Below, piece by piece: positions 8,793 to 17,850 of a stretch of 64,000 nt of DNA (its first letter is position 1; every line of letters starts with the position of its first letter). Position numbers and translations under genes: made by a program. This DNA is from Hoylesella marshii DSM 16973 = JCM 13450 (GTDB lineage: Bacteria > Bacteroidota > Bacteroidia > Bacteroidales > Bacteroidaceae). Below the pieces are notes generated by a model that did not search any database, had not been told where the DNA came from, and saw nothing but the letters and a program-made list of their open reading frames with translations. Location: positions 542,234 to 606,233 of the forward strand of contig NZ_GL397214.1 in the NCBI RefSeq assembly GCF_000146675.1, given 5' to 3'.

Positions 8793-9161
8793 ATGTCTCA
8801 TTACAATGAATCAGAGAAAATACTGTTATTACATCAGTATGTAACAAGTGGCTTAACCTTGCATGAGTTCTCTTCTCGTCATGGTATCCCTTTAAGCACA
8901 TTCCATCGTATTTATACCGAATATGGCTCACCCGACGTCTCGTCAGTAGCATATCTTATGAAAAAAGAAGATATCCCCGTTCAGCTCGAAGAGCTACAAG
9001 CGCAGCTATTACGCGAGCGCAAGGCTCATGAAAAAGAGATCAAACGTCTTGAAAAAGAATTGGCCGTTGAAAAACTTTATGGTTTGGCCAACAAGACGAT
9101 GATCGACCTTGCTGAGAAGAAATACAACATCCGCATACGAAAAAACTCCGCTGCCAAGTAA
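8793..9161 (+). CDS. IS3-family transposase OrfA
   Basis: This 122-aa protein has an N-terminal HTH (SEKILLLHQYVTSGLTLHEF, then SRHGIPLSTFHRIY) and a long C-terminal coiled coil (LEELQAQLLRERKAHEKEIK and onwards), the usual OrfA plan. Near its end the heptamer A AAA AAC lies in the correct phase at 9140-9146. A -1 slip there enters the orfB frame with no intervening stop, giving an OrfAB fusion transposase. Confidence 0.9.
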   Translation: MSHYNESEKILLLHQYVTSGLTLHEFSSRHGIPLSTFHRIYTEYGSPDVSSVAYLMKKEDIPVQLEELQAQLLRERKAHEKEIKRLEKELAVEKLYGLANKTMIDLAEKKYNIRIRKNSAAK

Positions 9162-9169
9162 TCAAGACC

Positions 9170-10045
9170 TTGTCGCAGGGAAAAGAAAGACAGGAGCTAG
9201 TAAGTCATCCTGTCAGTTTACTCTGCGGTTATCTTGGCATAAGCAGACAAGGATATTATCGCCATGTGGATCGCTCTTTGGAGTTAGACGTCCTGCGCAG
9301 CAGCATCGTGTTCTATGCGCAGGAGCTTCGCACCTCTTTACCCAAGGCCGGCATACGCATCCTTTACGAGCTATGCCGTCGCAAGTATGCAGATAAGTTT
9401 ACCATCGGGCGCGACCAATGCTATGAGCTCTTCCGCTCTAACGGTCTGTGCCTTCGCCGTCGCAAACGCCCAAGGACGACCAACTCCAATCACCACTACC
9501 ACATCTATGAAGACCTTCTCAACACAACGCCCAAGCTACATCCCGCCCGCTTCGGCGAGCTGTGCGTTACGGATATCACCTACGTGGCAACCTCTTCAGG
9601 TTGGGCCTATCTCTCCTTAGTAACCGATGCCGCTTCACGTCTGATCGTGGGCTGGTGCCTGCATCCGACCCTTGAGAGACAAGGTCCGATGAAAGCCCTC
9701 TCTATGGCCATCGATTTCTACAGAAAGTATAATGTCGAACTCTCGCAACTCATACACCACTCCGACCGCGGCGTGCAATACTGCTGCAATGAGTACGTTG
9801 ACAAACTCAAATCTCTTGGAATACAAATAAGCATGACACAAACCGGAGACCCATTGCACAACGCTCTGGCCGAGAGGATGAACAATACGCTCAAGAACGG
9901 TTGGCTCTTCAGTACAGAAGACAAAAGTCTGCAGCAGGTCAGGCGCCTTACAAAGAAAGCCATCGACCTGTACAACACGTTCAGACCGCATCAGAGCCTG
10001 CAGATGAGAACGCCAATGGAAGAAGTCGGAAGGTTGACGGCATAA
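9170..10045 (+). CDS. IS3-family transposase OrfB (DDE integrase core)
   Basis: The retroviral-integrase-type catalytic core is complete: Asp in VTDITYV, Asp in IHHSDRGVQY and Glu in NALAERMNNTLK, with the usual HTH_21-like region before it. The frame begins at a TTG at 9170, but the open frame extends upstream to 9146, the exit of the predicted -1 frameshift from orfA. The functional product is therefore probably the fused OrfAB. The gene is intact, so the copy may be active. Confidence 0.92.
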   Translation: MSQGKERQELVSHPVSLLCGYLGISRQGYYRHVDRSLELDVLRSSIVFYAQELRTSLPKAGIRILYELCRRKYADKFTIGRDQCYELFRSNGLCLRRRKRPRTTNSNHHYHIYEDLLNTTPKLHPARFGELCVTDITYVATSSGWAYLSLVTDAASRLIVGWCLHPTLERQGPMKALSMAIDFYRKYNVELSQLIHHSDRGVQYCCNEYVDKLKSLGIQISMTQTGDPLHNALAERMNNTLKNGWLFSTEDKSLQQVRRLTKKAIDLYNTFRPHQSLQMRTPMEEVGRLTA

Positions 10046-10558
10046 CTCTCTTGGTATACATTATTAAGTCAAACAATAAAAGAAGGAGGTAGAAACAACC
10101 GCAACAAGAAAATAAAAGAGTAATTTTGCAATTAGAAGACAACTGTCAACTAACTATGTAGTTAAGAAAAGAACACGACAAGCGTATTTGAACTTAGCAA
10201 ATAAACTTGTCAAAGAAGAATGAAATTAAGAACCAAAGTTGTCAACTAATTCCAGGACATTGCACTCCTGCCAATTTCATGTCATTTATCCTGTATCTGA
10301 AAGACAACTACCCGGATTGGAAAGAGAAATTTCAAGAATATGAGAATAGAAAGAACCTTGAGTGGAAAGAGGTAATAGAACTTGCCAAACAGAAAGGAGA
10401 GATTACCCAAACGGTGGAAACAGAAAATATTATATCTTCCATTAGAAATATATATCTTGGATTGTCATACAGAAGTGCATTGAGCAGCCAACTTTCCATT
10501 TCCGAATTGAAAGAACAAATATACATAATATATAATTTAATAACCAAACAATATTCCT

Positions 10559-10822
10559 ATGAAAAAAGCAGCATATATCAATAGCGTATCGGCATATCTT
10601 CCTAATTCTCCCATCGCCAATGAGGAAATGGAGGACTATATCGGGGAAATTGGTGGAAATCCGTCAAGGGTTCGTTCCATTGTCCTTAGACAAAATGGCA
10701 TCAAAACGAGATATTACGGGTTGGACAAAAACCAAAACCTAACACACTCGAATGCAGAGTTGGCAAAGGAGGCCGTATGTGGGCTATTTGAGAATAGACA
10801 AATGGGACTATCCAGACCCTAG
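10559..10822 (+). pseudogene. 3-oxoacyl-ACP synthase III (KAS III) N-terminal fragment
   Basis: About 80 residues match the N-terminus of ketosynthase III enzymes of the type found in resorcinol/aryl-polyene pathways of Bacteroidetes (AAYINSVSAYLPNSPIANEE, then NGIKTRYYGLDKNQNLTHSN). The match stops at about 10800 after AKEAVCGLFEN and the frame ends at 10822, whereas complete enzymes are about 350 aa with the Cys-His-Asn triad in the missing part. The gene overlaps the tetR 3' end, so tetR probably controlled it. The rest was lost when the export cassette sequence was joined here. Confidence 0.7.
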
Positions 10823-10929
10823 TTGTCCTCATGCTCCAAATGTCTACAATGATATTTATTTGTAATTTTATGTTTCGAATGAGAAGTTCTCGTATTTTCA
10901 AAAACATCTTCTCTATATTAAGTAGGGAG

Positions 10930-13239
10930 ATGAAGTTTGTAAGCTTATTAGTTCTTGTTTTGTTGTCTATACAGAGTTCTTATGGACAGCAGGTTTCGGG
11001 AGTAGTACAGCATGACAACAATGCGATAGAGTATTGTAATGTGATGGTTAAAAATGTGGAAGATTCTGCATTCGTTTCCGGAACAGTAACAGACCAATTG
11101 GGAACCTTCGTGATTGACAAGATAGATGTTGGCAACTACTTCTTGGAAGTTTCATGTGTAGGCTATGAAAAACAGAGAATCCCCTTTACAATTACTTCCA
11201 ACCAGAATATCCATTTGCGAGTAGAGCTTCTACGCAATGAAACTTTCTTGGACGAAGTTACAGTTACGGCTTCTCATAAAATTTGGAAGAGAACGAATAA
11301 TTCATTAGCGATGAAAGTCGAGGGGACTCCGCTTGCCGATATGATTTCCGCTATTGATGTTTTAGCATATATGCCGGGAGTTATAGCTGATAATTCCGGC
11401 ATAAAACTAATTGGCAAAGACAATCTGCTCATTTTGATAGATAATCGTGTAGTATCTTCATTTTCAGAAATAGAAAACCTAAATGTTAACTCTATTAAAA
11501 CAGTTGCTCTTGAGAAAAATGCAGGCGTGCGATATAACAGCAAGTATAAATCTGTCTTGCGAATTACCACAAAGGAGCGCAGTGGTAATTCTGTGGAAAT
11601 AAGCCAAAGGACGAAAGTAGGTAGGAAAATTTCCAATACAGAAAACGCCAACTTTTATCTCGCATCAAATAAAATAACACTTAATGGCGGAGTTATCACG
11701 AGTTTCCGTAACGATTTGAATTACTACACTGTGGAAACACAAAATGTAGAGAATAATGTCCAATACATTAGTCGGCAGTCAATACAAAACAAACGAAAAG
11801 GCTTTGATGCTTCGTTTGGACTTAAATATGAGTTCAGCAACAACCACTACTTGCAGCTATATGATGATTTCTATTATGCGGGAAACAAGCCGATTAACAA
11901 AAGTACTACAGAATATATTGAACCCGGCTTGCACGAACAGATATTCACAGAGATTGCACCAAATTACAATGAAAAGAATAATCGGTTGAACCTCTTCTAT
12001 AATCTGCCGGTATTGAAAGATAGTCATTTAGAATTAAATCTTGACTACATATATCAATCTTCCGATGACAACCAAACAATCAAGAACTCCAACAAACAAA
12101 AAACAAATGAGTTTTGCATAATTTATAAAGGACGTTATAACGTTTATCTGGCTCAGCTAAACTATGTGGGCACACTTTGGCGTTCATTTGACGGAAATCT
12201 GGGCTTAGACTATATGAACTTGACGAACAATACCTTTTCCTATAATAACGCGGAAATGGCGAAAGCGATAAATAACGAGGGAGAACATAAAGAACAACAG
12301 ATTGCATATTACATCAACCTGAAAAAGCAATTAAATAAATTTGGGCTTCAAGCAGGTATCAGATACGAAACGGTTTGGCTGAAATATAAAGATACGAAAG
12401 AATATGCCGAACAAACAAAACGAATTAGCAGTCTGTTCCCGTTTATGTCTTTGGAGGTAAATTTGTCTTCCAAATGGAACCTTTCCCTGACGTACGACAG
12501 AAAGATGAACCTTCCTTCTTATCAACAATTAAATCCCATCATAACCTATTACGACAAGTATAGTTATAGAATAGGAAATCCGAATTTGGAACCGGTTTAC
12601 TTTAACAATTTCTCATTAAGTGCATTGTACGACAATATTTTGAACCTTTATGCGGAATACTCATTCATAAGGAACCAAATACAGGAAGTACCGATGACTG
12701 ATGCTGCCAACCGACAAGTGATTAAAGTAATTCCTGTCAATATAGCGAAGAACCATCAAATAAGCATCGGAGCAAACCTGACGAAACGATTTGGAAAGCA
12801 TCAGATAGGTTTCCACAGTGCACTGTTAGCGCAAAAAAATCAATTAGACAATTTACAGGTTGAAAAACATCGTTTTTTTACCTCTGTCTATGTGTCGGTT
12901 AATTATAACTATCGCTTACGGGATAATATAAACTATTACGTGAGAATGAATTATACCGGAAAGACAGAAGATACCGTCTTTAAACAGTATCCGGCATTCA
13001 GCACCAGCACTGGCATTACTTTCAGTTTCTTTGATAAGAGAATGCAACTGAATATTGCTTGCAACGACCTTTTTCGTACCGAAAACTCCGATTGGGAAGT
13101 CAAGTATTTAAACATTAACAACTTACAAAGAAACAACGCAGACTCGCGATATTTTTCTATTTACCTTAAATACAATGTCAACAAGACTTCTCGCAAGAAT
13201 AAAGTAAAGAGTTTGGATAATATACTGAATAGGCTGTAG
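10930..13239 (+). CDS. Outer-membrane beta-barrel protein, right export cassette
   Basis: This 769-aa protein reads from the ATG at 10930, which follows AGTAGGGAG and starts a clean signal peptide (MKFVSLLVLVLLSIQSSYGQ). The open frame reaches back to 10831, but the extension would spoil the signal. A carboxypeptidase-D regulatory-like domain (about 22-105), a plug-like region (MISAIDVLAYMPGVIADNSG) and a long beta-barrel follow. It belongs to the OMP_b-brl_3 class of TonB-receptor-like proteins without a SusD partner. It is only distantly related to the left cassette's broken barrel gene although the transporters are near-identical, so the two cassettes may handle different peptides. It lies 32 bp before the transporter gene. 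Confidence 0.8.
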   Translation: MKFVSLLVLVLLSIQSSYGQQVSGVVQHDNNAIEYCNVMVKNVEDSAFVSGTVTDQLGTFVIDKIDVGNYFLEVSCVGYEKQRIPFTITSNQNIHLRVELLRNETFLDEVTVTASHKIWKRTNNSLAMKVEGTPLADMISAIDVLAYMPGVIADNSGIKLIGKDNLLILIDNRVVSSFSEIENLNVNSIKTVALEKNAGVRYNSKYKSVLRITTKERSGNSVEISQRTKVGRKISNTENANFYLASNKITLNGGVITSFRNDLNYYTVETQNVENNVQYISRQSIQNKRKGFDASFGLKYEFSNNHYLQLYDDFYYAGNKPINKSTTEYIEPGLHEQIFTEIAPNYNEKNNRLNLFYNLPVLKDSHLELNLDYIYQSSDDNQTIKNSNKQKTNEFCIIYKGRYNVYLAQLNYVGTLWRSFDGNLGLDYMNLTNNTFSYNNAEMAKAINNEGEHKEQQIAYYINLKKQLNKFGLQAGIRYETVWLKYKDTKEYAEQTKRISSLFPFMSLEVNLSSKWNLSLTYDRKMNLPSYQQLNPIITYYDKYSYRIGNPNLEPVYFNNFSLSALYDNILNLYAEYSFIRNQIQEVPMTDAANRQVIKVIPVNIAKNHQISIGANLTKRFGKHQIGFHSALLAQKNQLDNLQVEKHRFFTSVYVSVNYNYRLRDNINYYVRMNYTGKTEDTVFKQYPAFSTSTGITFSFFDKRMQLNIACNDLFRTENSDWEVKYLNINNLQRNNADSRYFSIYLKYNVNKTSRKNKVKSLDNILNRL

Positions 13240-13271
13240 TGCAACATTAACTTTGCTTTTAACTCTATTGT

Positions 13272-15493
13272 ATGATTTTTTATAGTTTTGCAAAACAATG
13301 TGATGCAATGGATTGTGGTCCCTCTTGTTTGGTAATGATTGCCAAGCACTATGGAACACACCCCAATATTGAAGCTATACGAAAGACTTGCGATCTCGGT
13401 AAGGGAGGTGTTTCTCTCCTCGGGATTAGTAAGGCGGCAGAGGAGATTGGCTTTAAAACTATCGGTGGTCGATTGAGTTTTGACACGCTTACGTCAGAAG
13501 TAGCCTTACCTTGCATCATTCATTGGAACCAGAACCACTTTGTGGTTGTTTATAAGATAAAGAAACGCAGAGGTAATCAATATGAAGTTTATGTGGCAGA
13601 TCCTGGAAAAGGACTTATAACCTATACCAAGGAGGAATTCTGCGAGCATTGGGTGAGTACTAAGACCAACGGCGAGGAGAAAGGTATTGCCCTTCTTCTC
13701 GAACCGACAGAAAAGTTCTATGTACAAAATGATACTGAAACTATTCCGACTCAGAACCGCGTAAAATTTCTTTGGAAATACCTCAGGAAGTACAGACGCT
13801 TCTTCATTCAATTGATACTTGGCTTGTTGCTCGGTTCGCTCCTGCAACTCGTCTTTCCTTTCCTCACACAAGCCATTGTGGATACGGGTATCGGAGGAAA
13901 GGACATTGGGTTCGTGTGGCTGGTTTTATTGGCTCAAATGATGCTTCTTTTCAGTCGTACAGCCATTGACTTCATTCGCTCCAAAATACTCTTGCACATT
14001 TCCACGCGCATCAATATCTCGCTTATCTCGGATTTCTTTATTAAACTGATGAAGTTGCCGATGAAGTTCTTCGATACCAAATTGATGGGCGACCTATTGC
14101 AACGCATTGAAGACCACCGACGTGTAGAACAGTTCCTCACATCAAGCAGTCTAAGTTTATTATTCTCGTTTTTCACTTTCCTTGTGTTTGGCATTGTGCT
14201 TGCGGTCTATAATCTCGGAATATTCCTTGTCTTCCTATTTGGGACATCGCTTTACGCAGTCTGGATTATCCTCTTCCTCAAAAAGCGCAGGCAGCTCGAC
14301 TATAAATATTTTGAGCAGGCAGGGCGAAACCGTAACGTTACCTACCAGCTCATCAATGGAATGCAGGAAATCAAGTTGCAGGGCTGTGAACAGCGCAAAC
14401 GTTGAGAATGGGAGGACGTACAAGCCGATCTGTTCAAGGTCAATCTGCAATCCTTGAACCTGCAGCAGATACAACAGGCAGGAAGCATCACCATCAACGA
14501 GGTAAAAAACATTTTAATTACCGTTCTCGCTGCCACAGCCGTGATACATGGAAACATGACGCTCGGTATGATGCTGGCTGTACAGTATATTATCGGACAG
14601 CTCAACAGTCCTGTGGAACAACTTATTCAATTTATCTACTCATGGCAGGACGTAAGCATCAGCCTTGACCGTATGAACGAAATACATACTGAGACTAATG
14701 AGGAAAATGCAGAAAGAACACAAAATGCCTATACGGATGAAAAATCCGAAGGACATTCCCTCACGATAAAAAACCTATCCTTTAAATACGACATTTATAG
14801 TTCTAAAGATATTCTATCGAATATCAACCTTTCTATTCCCAACGGTAAGGTAACGGCAATCGTGGGTCCAAGTGGAAGTGGGAAAACCACTCTTATCAAA
14901 CTTCTTCTAGGCTTTTATGAACCGTTGAATGGAAACATTCAGATAGGTAACGCCAACTTAAATGAATACAATCTCGAATGGTGGCGAAGCCAGTGTGGAA
15001 CTGTAATGCAGGAGGGCTACTTGTTCTCCGATACCATTGCGAGAAACATTGCCATATCTGACGATGAGCCCGGCATCGAACGCATCCGCCATGCAGCCCG
15101 TGTGGCAAACATCGCCGACTACATCGAAGCCCTGCCTTTGACTTATATAACACGATGATAGGACAGGATGGGCAAGGTGTCAGTCAAGGGCAACGACAAC
15201 GCATACTTATTGCGAGGGTAGTCTATAAGAATCCGACGTTCGTATTTTTGGACGAAGCTACCAATGCCCTCGATGCCAACAACGAGCGAGCCATAACAGA
15301 AAACCTCTCGGAGTTCTACAAGGGAAAAACCGTAGTCGTAGTGGCACATCGTCTTTCCACTGTCCGCAATGCCGACCAAATAGTAGTTTTGGATGAAGGT
15401 AAAATTGTAGAGGTAGGGACACACGAAGAACTGACCGCCAAACGTGGTAAATACTTTGCCTTAGTAAAGAATCAATTAGAACTTGGTAACTAA
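13272..15493 (+). pseudogene. C39-peptidase ABC transporter, broken by nonsense and frameshift
   Basis: The gene is closely similar to the intact transporter at 2495-4708: DCGPSCLVM catalytic Cys, NHFVVVYK His, VADP Asp, membrane domain, Walker A GPSGSGKTT, VSQGQRQR signature and FLDEATNALD. Two lesions split it. At about 14403 a Trp codon (TGG in the left copy) is TGA after QGCEQRKR. Near 15145 two extra bases (ACTTATATAACACG against GCTTACAACACG) shift the frame between EALPL and MIGQDGQG. The peptidase-membrane part, most of the ATPase and the final ATPase segment lie in three separate frames, so this copy cannot make a working exporter. Confidence 0.9.
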
Positions 15494-15494
15494 T

Positions 15495-15974
15495 ATGGAA
15501 GAAGAAAAGAAACAAGAACGGAGTTTTGAACTGCGTAGCGAGAAAGTCCGCAGTATCGTGGGACAGATACCCTCCTCACTTGTCCGTTATGGCATTACCA
15601 CCATCGGAACGGTGTTGCTCTGCCTTTTTGCTGTAGCCTACTTCCTGCCCTACAAGCAGGTTTATTATGGAACGGCTACTGTGCGTGAAATAAATAACAC
15701 TCCAACCGACAGCATAGAGATAGCCATCTTGCTTCGATTCGAGAACAAACATCTCGAAAATATAAACGGACAAATAATTTATCTGCAATCGCCCTATGGA
15801 ACGTTCGCAGGGCAGCTACGAGACCTTTTTATCGTACGTGACACTTTGGAACGTCAGGAAGCTCTCTGTCGTTTTAAGTCAGCCGAAATAAAATCAGTGG
15901 AAAACCAAACTGTAGACTTTCAAATAGTACACTCATCTGGTAATCTCCTACAAAAAATGCTTGGGGAATTATAA
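15495..15974 (+). CDS. Short HlyD-like membrane adaptor, right export cassette
   Basis: This 159-aa protein shares the RSEKVRSIVGQIPSSLVRYG start, the single membrane segment and the periplasmic tail (IIYLQSPYGTFAGQLRDLF) with the left copy at 2008-2493. The ATG at 15495 follows the transporter stop by one base; an upstream TTG at 15483 is less likely. The gene is intact although its transporter is broken. Its last codons overlap the converging relaxosome gene by 6 bp. Confidence 0.6.
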   Translation: MEEEKKQERSFELRSEKVRSIVGQIPSSLVRYGITTIGTVLLCLFAVAYFLPYKQVYYGTATVREINNTPTDSIEIAILLRFENKHLENINGQIIYLQSPYGTFAGQLRDLFIVRDTLERQEALCRFKSAEIKSVENQTVDFQIVHSSGNLLQKMLGEL

Positions 15975-16412
15975 TGGAGTCGGACATTTATCATCCCTCT
16001 CTCGATAATCAATCGTCAAACTCACCGCCTTCTCTTGTAGGGCGGTGAGTTCTTTTGTCAAGCGGATAAGCTCCTGCAACAGGGTTTGTGTCGTTGTTTC
16101 CCTCTCGGTGATGTGGAGAAAGCGCACCACCTGATTATAGTTCACTCCAATTTTATGGACTTCGGCAGTGAGTTCGGAGAGCTTGCGGTAATACTCCACA
16201 GCGGACTTGTCCACCGTTATCACCTTAAAATGCTCTCCTAATAACCTTGCACGCACGAACTCTGACTTGGACTTTGAGCCTGACTTGTGATAGAGGTCTA
16301 TCACCCGAAGTTGGTCTTTCGGGTCGGGCAGGCGGACGTGCCAGTCGTCCCACTTGTCGGGCATATCACCATACCTTTGGGGTACTCTTTTCCTTGAATT
16401 ATCACTTGCCAT
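15969..16412 (-). CDS. Relaxosome accessory (MobA/MobC-like) protein, right element
   Basis: This 147-aa counterpart of the protein at 1566-1991 has the same core (DQLRVIDLYHKSGSKSKSEF and AVEYYRKLSELTAEVHKIGV) but a different N-terminus and a few extra C-terminal residues. It probably binds the adjacent oriT-like hairpins as part of a relaxosome. The 3' end converges directly on the export adaptor in both elements, so the junction between mobilization genes and cargo is old and shared. Confidence 0.65.
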   Translation of the reverse strand: MASDNSRKRVPQRYGDMPDKWDDWHVRLPDPKDQLRVIDLYHKSGSKSKSEFVRARLLGEHFKVITVDKSAVEYYRKLSELTAEVHKIGVNYNQVVRFLHITERETTTQTLLQELIRLTKELTALQEKAVSLTIDYRERDDKCPTPL

Positions 16413-16419
16413 ATTCTCT

Positions 16420-16622
16420 TGTTTTCGTTTCTCTAATTACGACTTTGGAGTGATTTATTCCCCCTTTCGGGGCAAGGGCCTTTGTGGGACAAACGGCAGT
16501 TTGTGTCACAAAGACACACCTTGCTGCTGATGTAGAAAATGGGATTATAAGCCCCTGCCGTGTTACTGCATTCATTGAATACGGTAACTCTGCACAGGCT
16601 TGCATTCGAGGATTGCTGTTGT
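16420..16622 (-). other. Putative oriT of the right element
   Basis: The spacer between the relaxosome gene and DUF3408 carries the same series of hairpins as 1356-1565: CCCC-TTTC-GGGG-like, ACAAAC-GGC-GTTTGT-like, and GTTACTGCATTC paired with GAATACGGTAAC. Conservation of paired positions despite base changes supports a structural role. Confidence 0.55.
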
Positions 16623-17249
16623 TCAGAGTTTTCTCCATCTTTCCACATCTTCCTTGTATTGGTCGAGGTGTTCCCGAAGCACTTGTTCCACATATCCCGA
16701 AACGCTCGCTTCCTGCTCACCGATTTTCCGCACCACGAAGTCCAACCTTCGTTGGGTTTCCTCTGACACATATACGGCTTTGCGATGGCTGTTGCGAAAG
16801 GGGCGGAGGTATCTCCCTAGAAATCGGGCTAAATCCTCTCCGTCCTTGCTTTTTGTCTTGTTCTTACTCCCTTGATGAGAAACTTCTTCCGTGTCCATTT
16901 TAATTCTCTCTGAGCTGATTACTTTTTCCTCCGAAGCATCTTCATCATCAGAAGGGTTAAACATTGCAGTGCGCCGTGATGGAATTCCTGTTGTTCCGTC
17001 GTCTGCCATCCACTTCTGTGCGTCTTTCAATATCCTTTTTTGCCTCTCTTCCGCTGTCAATGGCTCTTCGGACAAAGCATCTTCTTCATGCTCTTCATCC
17101 ATTTTTATAGGCTCAAATCTTTTCTTTTCCTCTTCATAGTCAGAGGGCTGGTCAAAATCTGGCAAATCTTCGGGCTTGCGGAGCTTAACGCCATAATTTC
17201 CCATATCTCTGAGGGCTTGTTCTAAGACTGCCTTTCTCTTTCTATCCAT
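16623..17249 (-). CDS. DUF3408 family protein, right element
   Basis: This 208-aa protein is acidic and low in complexity in the middle and has the conserved C-terminal DUF3408 region (RKAVYVSEETQRRLDFVV, then SGYVEQVLREHLDQYKEDV) with a ribbon-helix-helix-like pattern. It is 40 residues longer than the left copy at 849-1355 and closer to the usual family length. It starts 2 bp after the HTH gene stop. Confidence 0.7.
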   Translation of the reverse strand: MDRKRKAVLEQALRDMGNYGVKLRKPEDLPDFDQPSDYEEEKKRFEPIKMDEEHEEDALSEEPLTAEERQKRILKDAQKWMADDGTTGIPSRRTAMFNPSDDEDASEEKVISSERIKMDTEEVSHQGSKNKTKSKDGEDLARFLGRYLRPFRNSHRKAVYVSEETQRRLDFVVRKIGEQEASVSGYVEQVLREHLDQYKEDVERWRKL

Positions 17250-17251
17250 AG

Positions 17252-17560
17252 TTATTGTAATTTCTTGGGTATCGGGTTATAGTGTCTTTCAAGCATGGCG
17301 TGTATGTCGCTCTGCTTATAGAGTATCTTCCCTCCGATTTTGTAAAAAGGAAGCGTTCCTGCGTTTCTGTACTCTTGGAGCGTGCGTGTGCTGAGCCGTA
17401 ATTGACTGCACACTTCCTCGCCCGAAAGGTAAACCTCACCGTCCAGCATCGGACGGACAGTGGAACAATATCGCTCCATTTTCTTCAATGTACCTTCCAT
17501 CAGTTGTGAAAACAACTGCATCTGAGGGTCTTCCTGCGTAATGATTTCATTCTCTGCCAT
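17252..17560 (-). CDS. HTH (excisionase-type) DNA-binding protein, right element
   Basis: This 102-aa protein has an HTH_17-like C-terminal domain (LSGEEVCSQLRLSTRTLQ and ILYKQSDIHAMLERHY). It is the counterpart of 547-861 and is probably an excision or transfer regulator working with its neighbour at 17584-17850. Confidence 0.75.
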   Translation of the reverse strand: MAENEIITQEDPQMQLFSQLMEGTLKKMERYCSTVRPMLDGEVYLSGEEVCSQLRLSTRTLQEYRNAGTLPFYKIGGKILYKQSDIHAMLERHYNPIPKKLQ

Positions 17561-17583
17561 GGTTCATTCATTCTTTGGGTTCA

Positions 17584-17850
17584 TTACTTGACTGTATTCA
17601 GCATTTCACTGATGTCGGTCTGTTTGTAATAACACTTGTGTCCAATCATTGAGAAAGGGATTTTACCCGTGTCTCTGTATGATTGCAGGGTACGCTTGCT
17701 GATACCCAAACGCCTACACACGGCTTCATTGTCAAGCCATTGATCGGTCTCTGGAGGATTTCCGATGAGTTTTTCCACACGGTGGATAAAGTCTGCAAAT
17801 TCGGAGCGGTGTCGCTCCCATGCTTTGCGGTCGATGATCATGAGTTTCAT
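17584..17850 (-). CDS. HTH (excisionase-type) DNA-binding protein, right element
   Basis: This 88-aa protein is nearly identical to 274-543, with the LDNEAVCRRLGISKRTLQ helix-turn-helix and the YYKQTDISEML wing. It is the first gene of the HTH-HTH-DUF3408 set, and its upstream leader (17851-18063) is also shared with the left element. Confidence 0.75.
   Translation of the reverse strand: MKLMIIDRKAWERHRSEFADFIHRVEKLIGNPPETDQWLDNEAVCRRLGISKRTLQSYRDTGKIPFSMIGHKCYYKQTDISEMLNTVK

Larger units (their letters stand above)
8741..10160 (+). mobile_element. IS3-family insertion sequence in tetR
   Basis: The element has the two overlapping genes of the IS3 family. The ends are placed from an imperfect inverted repeat sharing AGTTGACA: left near 8741-8762 (TACTGAATAAGTTGACAC), right near 10145-10160 (GTCAACTAACTATGTA). 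GTTA occurs at 8733-8736 and 10161-10164, a possible target duplication, but the left copy is a few bases outside the inferred end. Ends are uncertain by about 10 bp. Confidence 0.7.
8397..10584 (+). pseudogene. TetR-family regulator gene interrupted by an IS3 element
   Basis: The 5' part (8397 to about 8738) encodes a TetR N-terminal HTH domain (RDIILNESFRLFLKKGYAAVSFADLVEATNVSR, in segments) and the start of the ligand domain. After the insertion the C-terminal domain resumes (YLKDNYPDWKEKFQEYENRK, then ENIISSIRNIYLGLSYRSAL) and ends at 10584, overlapping the ketosynthase start. Between the right end of the IS and the C-terminal part the frame KRTRQAYLNLANKLVKEE hits a TGA at 10218-10220, so a frameshift adds to the IS damage. 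The ATG at 8397 is preferred over the longer open frame from 8331 because the operator lies between them. Confidence 0.8.
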
